From Apilactobacillus ozensis DSM 23829 = JCM 17196 (GTDB lineage: Bacteria > Bacillota > Bacilli > Lactobacillales > Lactobacillaceae): a stretch of 64,000 nt of DNA. Where the stretch lies: assembly GCF_001435995.1 (NCBI RefSeq), contig NZ_AYYQ01000029.1, positions 60,890-124,889 on the forward strand. The letters run 5' to 3'. Within the stretch, counting starts at the first letter, position 1. Each line of letters begins with the position of its first letter. The position numbers were made by a program, and so were the translations under genes. Positions 63,920 to 64,000 of this stretch are shown in pieces. Below the pieces are notes generated by a model. That model saw only the letters and a program-made list of their open reading frames with translations. It had not been told where the DNA came from and searched no databases.

Positions 63920-64000
63920 GTTGTCGTTAAGGAGATGACAAAACAGATTAGATCTTTGAAAACTGAACAAGATTTTGATAATCGATGATGTGTAAGGAAC
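63920..64000 (+). other. Leader of an rRNA operon (16S gene beyond window)
   Basis: The sequence GATCTTTGAAAACTGAACAA (63952-63971) is the boxA-like antitermination segment normally found 50-100 nt before 16S rRNA in Bacilli. The window stops before the 16S 5' end, so no rRNA gene is annotated. Confidence 0.8.

Overview
The window is chromosome from a low-GC Gram-positive bacterium of the order Lactobacillales. I infer this from strong AGGAGG ribosome-binding sites, frequent TTG and GTG starts, the S10/spc/alpha ribosomal cluster running straight into ecfA1-ecfA2-ecfT-truA-rplM-rpsI, a T-box leader, CtsR and CcpA operator sequences, and lipoteichoic-acid genes. HPr without an adjacent ptsI, a gluconokinase and glucose/ribose-porter uptake fit a heterofermentative lactobacillus (Fructilactobacillus/Apilactobacillus-like). 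That genus-level placement is inference only.

Layout. 1-10716: the 3' part of the S10 operon (from a truncated rplV), the spc operon and the alpha operon, with secY, adk, infA and rpoA. 10717-14169: a structured leader, then the ECF transporter energy module and truA. 14183-15198: promoter, L13 leader, rplM-rpsI and terminator. 15226-18466: an ECF S-component, a DUF2187 protein, a membrane-anchored GH73 hydrolase, xpt and a PurK-like protein that looks catalytically dead. 18540-29721: pcrA-ligA-camS-gatCAB-dagK-rlmD. 29778-31721: an asparagine T-box and asnB. 31763-36582: on the minus strand an amino-acid permease, gluconokinase and a DUF4828 protein; on the plus strand a DEAD-box helicase. 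36650-36722: tRNA-Arg(CCT).

36771-43676 is a phosphate-starvation locus: two tandem pstS genes, each with its own array of Pho-box-like repeats at about 11-bp spacing, then pstC-pstA-pstB-pstB-phoU and an OmpR-type regulator with a degenerate receiver and no adjacent kinase. 43713-51293 holds a sugar permease with a cre site, gtrA-gtrB, wecB, yihY, a flavodoxin, recX, an AI-2E family permease and tagD. 51402-57540 holds prfC, a C69 dipeptidase, an unusual MucBP-like protein without a signal peptide, and clpE under a CtsR operator. 57666-58225 has a small unknown gene and ptsH. 58299-63708 is a four-gene lipoteichoic-acid operon (two glycolipid glycosyltransferases, a YbhN-like membrane protein and ltaS). 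The window ends in the tandem promoters and leader of an rRNA operon whose 16S gene lies just outside.

Most of the window is conserved core genome. I see no intact insertion sequence, prophage or CRISPR array. The most interesting items are the ecfA1 leader with mutually exclusive helices (10748-10852), the Pho locus with its atypical regulator and the 82-nt palindrome between the pstS genes, the PurK-fold probable pseudoenzyme, the small gene at 57666 whose Shine-Dalgarno points at a non-canonical start codon, and the YbhN-like gene inside the LTA operon.
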